Positions 60,129 through 64,000 of a stretch of DNA of 64,000 bases are shown piece after piece (position 1 is the first letter of the stretch; the number at the start of each line of letters is the position of its first letter). Made by a program: the position numbers and the translations under genes. The DNA comes from Pedobacter miscanthi (lineage in GTDB: Bacteria > Bacteroidota > Bacteroidia > Sphingobacteriales > Sphingobacteriaceae). A model generated the notes under the pieces. That model was not told where the DNA came from, did not search any database, and saw only the letters and a program-made list of their open reading frames with translations. Location: contig NZ_QNQU01000024.1 in assembly GCF_003315595.1 (NCBI RefSeq), positions 1 through 64,000 of the forward strand, given 5' to 3'.

Positions 60129-61241
60129 TTAACGTAACGTTTTGCCTAAAAAGGCATCCAATTCATCACCACGCAGGTTTTTAGCTACAATTTTTCCGGC
60201 AGGATCAACCAGGTAAGAAGTAGGAATTGCCTGAACCTGATATTTTTTTACCGTTTCACCATTAAAATCCTTCAATTCCGAAACATGCGTCCAGCTTAAT
60301 CCATCTGCCTTTACCGCACCTAACCATGCTGCTTTGTCTGTATCTAAAGAAATACCAATGATATCGAAGTTTTTGCTTTTATATTTATTGTAAACTTTAA
60401 CTACATTCGGATTTTCCTGACGACAAGGCTGGCACCATGAAGCCCAGAAATCAATTAAAACATATTTACCTTTATAATCTGATAAGCTAACAGGTTTATT
60501 GTCTGCCGTGTTGATGGTAAATGCCGGCGCAATCTGCCCTACCTGAACAGTTTTTAATAACGCCATTTGTTTTACAAAAGCATCAACCGTAGGATTACCC
60601 TTAATTTCTTCTTTAACTTCATCAGCAAACTGAACCAGTTCGGCTTCAAATTCCTGAGGACTCAAAGTGCTCATCGCATAAAAACTTGCAAGTGTTCCTT
60701 TGTTATCTTTTGCAAATTTAAGGATTTGCGTGTTTAACTGATTAATATAAGATTCGTACTGTGGTTTCATCGATTCTAGAACCGCGGCCCTGTTTTGTGG
60801 CTGTGTTGCTACCTTTGCTTCAAAATCAGCCTGTAGTTTTTCAACCTGTTTCGCAAAGTTATTTCTGATACCATTTAGTTCTGATAATTTATCTACTTCA
60901 TTTGCACCGGAAATTTTATAAGCCATGGTTTTATCTGCTATATCAGCTTCCAGTTTAATTTCATCACCGTTTTTTGCAATCAGCATAAACTCATGATTAC
61001 CTAACGATACCCTGAAAAAATCTACTGAAGGTGTTTTACGGATAAATTTAAATTCGCCTTTTTCTGATAAATTAGTCGAATCAATTGCAACCATACTGTT
61101 ATTCTGCATGCCATATAAAAACACTTTCTTTTCCGTTCCCGGATTTTGGAAAGTTCCGTCAATGGTAAAGCTATCTTTTGGTTTACATGCAGTGAAGGCA
61201 ACCGCGATCAGCATGATCAGGCTCAATTGTTTTAGTCTCAT
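60129..61241 (-). CDS. TlpA-like thioredoxin lipoprotein with DUF4369
   Basis: The 370-residue protein has a lipobox-like leader (IAVAFTACKPKD), an N-terminal DUF4369-type domain (about residues 25-120) and a helical linker. A thioredoxin domain follows, with the redox motif WASWCQPCRQENP near residue 270 and a cis-proline in VQAIPTSYLV. Such proteins reduce periplasmic disulphides, for example during cytochrome maturation, but the client is unknown here. It overlaps the gatB stop by one base, so they are co-transcribed. Confidence 0.88.
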   Translation of the reverse strand: MRLKQLSLIMLIAVAFTACKPKDSFTIDGTFQNPGTEKKVFLYGMQNNSMVAIDSTNLSEKGEFKFIRKTPSVDFFRVSLGNHEFMLIAKNGDEIKLEADIADKTMAYKISGANEVDKLSELNGIRNNFAKQVEKLQADFEAKVATQPQNRAAVLESMKPQYESYINQLNTQILKFAKDNKGTLASFYAMSTLSPQEFEAELVQFADEVKEEIKGNPTVDAFVKQMALLKTVQVGQIAPAFTINTADNKPVSLSDYKGKYVLIDFWASWCQPCRQENPNVVKVYNKYKSKNFDIIGISLDTDKAAWLGAVKADGLSWTHVSELKDFNGETVKKYQVQAIPTSYLVDPAGKIVAKNLRGDELDAFLGKTLR

Positions 61242-62704
61242 TATTTCAGTTTTTCAAGTATTAATTCATTTAATTTTTTAGCATCGGCTTTACCTTTGGC
61301 CAATTTCATTACATCGCCAACAAACAAACCTAAAACGCCTTTTTTACCTTTCTTGTACGCTTCTACCTGTTGTGGATATTTATTTAACACTTCATCAATA
61401 AAACTGCTTAATTCGTCTCCATTTTCAGAAATAAGTAGATTTAATGATTGCGCAAGTTTGGTAACATCTGCATTATCCTGTTCCTCTAATGCAGGCAATA
61501 ATTGCTGAATTGCAATTTGTTGTGTAATTTTTTTATCATCAACCAGATTAATAGTTTCAGCCAGCTGTGAAGGTTTTACTTTAAATTCAGTTATGGTGAT
61601 TCCTTTTTCATTTAAAACCGCCCTGATCGGGCCTATTAACCAATTAATAAGGCTTTTTTTATTCTTAACAACTGCAACTGCAGCGTTAAAATAATTTAAC
61701 AGATCTAAATCTTCTGCAAAAAGGGCCGCATCTGCCTTGTTAATACCAAATTCTGCGATCATTTGCTGCGAAATCTCGTTTGGCAAAGGTGGCATCAAAG
61801 ATTTGATCTCTGCCAACCAATCATCCGAAATATAAATTGGCTGCAAATCCGGATCAGAAAAATAACGGTAATCATTTGCTTCTTCTTTGGTACGCATCGG
61901 AGAAGTAGTGCCTTTATCGGCATCAAAATTCAAAGTGCTCTGGATAATCCTTCCACCATTAACAATCACTTCTACCTGACGGCCAAATTCGAAATCCATA
62001 GCCCTACGTACGTTACGCATGGAATTCAGGTTCTTTACTTCACAACGTGTCCCGAATTCGGTACTGCCTTGCTTGCGGATCGATATATTGGCATCACATC
62101 GCAAACTCCCCTCTTCCATATTGCCATCACTCACATTTAAATGCCTCACCAGTTTCCTGATTTCGCTTAATAACACCGAAGCTTCTTCCGAACTGCGGAT
62201 ATCGGGCTCGGTTACAATTTCGATTAAAGGTACCCCGGCACGGTTTAAATCCACCAAAGAATAATGATCATCCTGATCGTGGATGCTTTTACCTGCATCT
62301 TCTTCTAGGTGGATACGGTTAATGCCAATCTTTTTTGTGGAACCATCAGCAAGCTGAAGCTCCAGAAAACCGTTTACACATATTGGTTGATTATCCTGTG
62401 TAATCTGATATCCTTTAGGTAGATCGGCATAAAAATAGTTTTTCCTGTCGAAGTGATTAACCTGATTGATCGTGCAGTTTAAAGCCAAACCGATACGAAT
62501 GGCTTTTGCCACTACTTCTTTATTAAGCTTTGGCAATGCACCAGGCAAAGCCAATGAAACTGTTGATATATTCTGATTAGGCAAAGCCCCGAAAGATGCA
62601 CTATCAGCCGAAAATATTTTGGTATTTGTATTTAACTGAACATGGATTTCCAGTCCTGAAACGAGTTCGAAAGCAGTTTGGGGGCTTGTTTCTTGTAAAG
62701 GCAT
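61241..62704 (-). CDS. gatB: Asp/Glu-tRNA amidotransferase subunit B
   Basis: The 487-residue subunit recognises mis-acylated tRNA in the transamidation route to Gln-tRNA and Asn-tRNA. It has the family blocks FELVSGLEIHVQLNT, FDRKNYFYADLPKGYQITQ, NRAGVPLIEIVTEPDI, DGNMEEGSLRCDANIS and KEANDYRYFSDPDLQPI, with the YqeY-like C-terminal helical tail. No gatA or gatC is in the window, which is common because the subunits are often dispersed in Bacteroidota. Confidence 0.97.
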   Translation of the reverse strand: MPLQETSPQTAFELVSGLEIHVQLNTNTKIFSADSASFGALPNQNISTVSLALPGALPKLNKEVVAKAIRIGLALNCTINQVNHFDRKNYFYADLPKGYQITQDNQPICVNGFLELQLADGSTKKIGINRIHLEEDAGKSIHDQDDHYSLVDLNRAGVPLIEIVTEPDIRSSEEASVLLSEIRKLVRHLNVSDGNMEEGSLRCDANISIRKQGSTEFGTRCEVKNLNSMRNVRRAMDFEFGRQVEVIVNGGRIIQSTLNFDADKGTTSPMRTKEEANDYRYFSDPDLQPIYISDDWLAEIKSLMPPLPNEISQQMIAEFGINKADAALFAEDLDLLNYFNAAVAVVKNKKSLINWLIGPIRAVLNEKGITITEFKVKPSQLAETINLVDDKKITQQIAIQQLLPALEEQDNADVTKLAQSLNLLISENGDELSSFIDEVLNKYPQQVEAYKKGKKGVLGLFVGDVMKLAKGKADAKKLNELILEKLK

Positions 62705-62800
62705 TTAAAGCTTCGTGTATTGTTATAAATTTATTCGCCACAGATTATTTTACCTGTGGCGAATATTATGTTTCAAATATAGTTATTATTTACGCTTTCG

Positions 62801-63988
62801 TTAAAAAAGGCTCGAAGGAGAAATCCTTAAAAATTCCTGCCATGGTAAGCCGCCTGCACCAACCATAAGCATTTTATCAGGCTTATAAGTTTTGTTAAAC
62901 GCATCCATGCCTGAAGTTTTGCTCACCATTCCGGCACTTTTAACTTCCAAACCGATTACTTTGCCTCTTTTCTCTAAAATAAAATCTACTTCATCGTTTC
63001 TATGTCTCCAGTAAAATACACTGTAACCTTCTACAAAAGAGTGATTTAAAAGATGTGCACCGATTGATGATTCGACCATTCTACCCCACTCTGCAGGATT
63101 TTTTCTAATTTCCCCAAAAAACTCATTCCTTTGGGCGCTTACCAGTGCATTATTATGCACCTGAAATTTCGGGCTGGATGATCGTTTCCGAATGATATCA
63201 GCAGCATACTTTTCAATGCCTCCCAACAGGCCGGCAGTATCCATCAATTGTAAATAATGTGACAGTGTTGTGGTATTCCCGGCGTCAGAAAGCTGTCCTA
63301 AAACCTTGGTGAAAGATAAAATCTGACCTGTATATAAACAACCCAACTCAAACAAACGTTTCATTAATGCAGGCTTATCAACACGGGTAAGCATTAAAAT
63401 ATCTTTCGAAATACTGGTCTCGATCAAGGCATTGGATACATAATTTTTCCAGCGCTCCTCATCATTAATTAAATCGGCAGAACCGGGATAACCACCAAAC
63501 CATACGTATTGCTCAGCTGTAAAACCGAAGGCAGCTTCCATTTCCGTAAAACTCCAATGCCCTAGATAAGTTAGTTCAAATCTTCCGGCTAATGATTCTG
63601 TTAAACCTTGCTGAATCAACAACCTTGATGAGCCTAGCAAAATTACCTTAATATTTACACCATTGCGCATATCCTCGTCCCAAAGCCGCTTTACAATCTC
63701 ACTCCAATTGTCTATTTTTTGGATCTCGTCAATAATCAGAACATATCCATCAACCCCAGGTTCTTTAAGCTGTTCCCTGGTATTGTACCATATCACTTCA
63801 ATCCATGTCCGGTCTGAGGCAACAACAGCATCAGCCGATTCAAATATGCAAGGCAGATTAATTTTTTTAATTAACTGACTAATCAATGTAGTTTTACCTA
63901 TCTGCCTTGGCCCAACAAGTACCTGGATAAACCTTTTTGGTTCATTCATCACCTTTATAAGTTTCTGTAAATAAGATCGTTGGTACAT
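62801..63988 (-). CDS. AAA ATPase with DUF4143 (ATP-binding, HTH-linked)
   Basis: The 395-residue protein has a P-loop VGPRQIGKTTLISQL (near residue 25), Walker B-like YVLIIDEIQKI, and a C-terminal DUF4143 domain with VFYWRHRNDEVDFILEKRGKVIGLEVKSAG, a nuclease-like core of the PD-(D/E)XK type. Members are abundant in Bacteroidota and their function is not established. It is not obviously part of a defence cluster here. It begins 12 bp before the window edge. Confidence 0.85.
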   Translation of the reverse strand: MYQRSYLQKLIKVMNEPKRFIQVLVGPRQIGKTTLISQLIKKINLPCIFESADAVVASDRTWIEVIWYNTREQLKEPGVDGYVLIIDEIQKIDNWSEIVKRLWDEDMRNGVNIKVILLGSSRLLIQQGLTESLAGRFELTYLGHWSFTEMEAAFGFTAEQYVWFGGYPGSADLINDEERWKNYVSNALIETSISKDILMLTRVDKPALMKRLFELGCLYTGQILSFTKVLGQLSDAGNTTTLSHYLQLMDTAGLLGGIEKYAADIIRKRSSSPKFQVHNNALVSAQRNEFFGEIRKNPAEWGRMVESSIGAHLLNHSFVEGYSVFYWRHRNDEVDFILEKRGKVIGLEVKSAGMVSKTSGMDAFNKTYKPDKMLMVGAGGLPWQEFLRISPSSLF

Positions 63989-64000
63989 GTTTTACAATTT

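Noticed and set aside
62801-63988. Phage-defence gene
   Set aside because: AAA-DUF4143 proteins are common stand-alone genes in Bacteroidota, and the neighbours are housekeeping genes.
1-64000. tRNA genes, insertion sequences, prophage or integrative element
   Set aside because: No cloverleaf, transposase, integrase or phage structural gene is visible.

Overview
The window is a chromosomal segment of a Bacteroidota bacterium, most likely Sphingobacteriaceae and Pedobacter-like. This is inferred from the roughly 40% GC content, the TAnnTTTG-type -7 promoter boxes, the SRP RNA type, lipoproteins starting C-K-K-D, TonB-dependent receptors and family-level protein resemblance. It is gene-dense, and most genes are ordinary core or accessory metabolism. 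I see no tRNA, rRNA, CRISPR array, insertion sequence or prophage.

Layout. 0-8 kb: a transaldolase-like fructose-6-phosphate aldolase, the SRP RNA gene, and the glutamate synthase pair gltB-gltD. 8-17 kb: a FUSC-type membrane protein, a RelB/YafQ-like toxin-antitoxin pair, a PIN-PhoH ATPase, an M60-like secreted metallopeptidase and a TetA-like MFS exporter. 17-30 kb: gyrA with two secreted TPR paralogues behind it, endonuclease V, hemF, an MFS carrier, several small proteins and a MATE exporter. 30-39 kb: a TruC-like pseudouridine synthase; an overlapping kynureninase-bestrophin-deacetylase operon; a flavin-type oxidase-like protein; alkyladenine glycosylase and free methionine sulfoxide reductase; a CrtA-like protein; a Dabb protein; and a glycine-zipper lipoprotein. 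38-54 kb: the vitamin B12 region. 54-64 kb: an SxxK serine hydrolase, an NtrC-type regulator, a CLC channel, an RluA-type synthase, an OmpR-type regulator, a TlpA-like thioredoxin, gatB and an AAA/DUF4143 ATPase.

The B12 region is the most distinctive part. Two minus-strand operons each start with a cobalamin riboswitch behind a near-consensus Bacteroidota promoter. The upstream one (53.65 to 45.78 kb) encodes a BtuB-like receptor and five surface lipoproteins: three BtuG-like beta-propellers and two paralogues of a family I cannot name with certainty. The downstream one (44.53 to 41.74 kb) encodes a second BtuB-like receptor and a small membrane protein. A third, tightly overlapping operon (41.4 to 38.5 kb) joins a BtuF-like binding protein to a secreted protein, a sirtuin without zinc cysteines and a Dph6-like PP-loop enzyme. 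The two riboswitch leaders share conserved sequence up to the start codon, including a hairpin next to the ATG. Between the two riboswitch operons lies a non-coding minisatellite of nine 63-bp units and a 244-bp tandem duplication.

Other non-coding structure includes dispersed repeats ending in GTCATTTCGA/TCGAAATGAC behind genes, a 185-bp tandem repeat at 37 kb, a 166-bp-offset duplication behind gltD, and an unexplained 700-bp gene-free stretch with two strong hairpins at 10.4-11.1 kb. Several start codons were moved inward because the longest reading frame runs through a terminator, a promoter box or a conserved untranslated leader.
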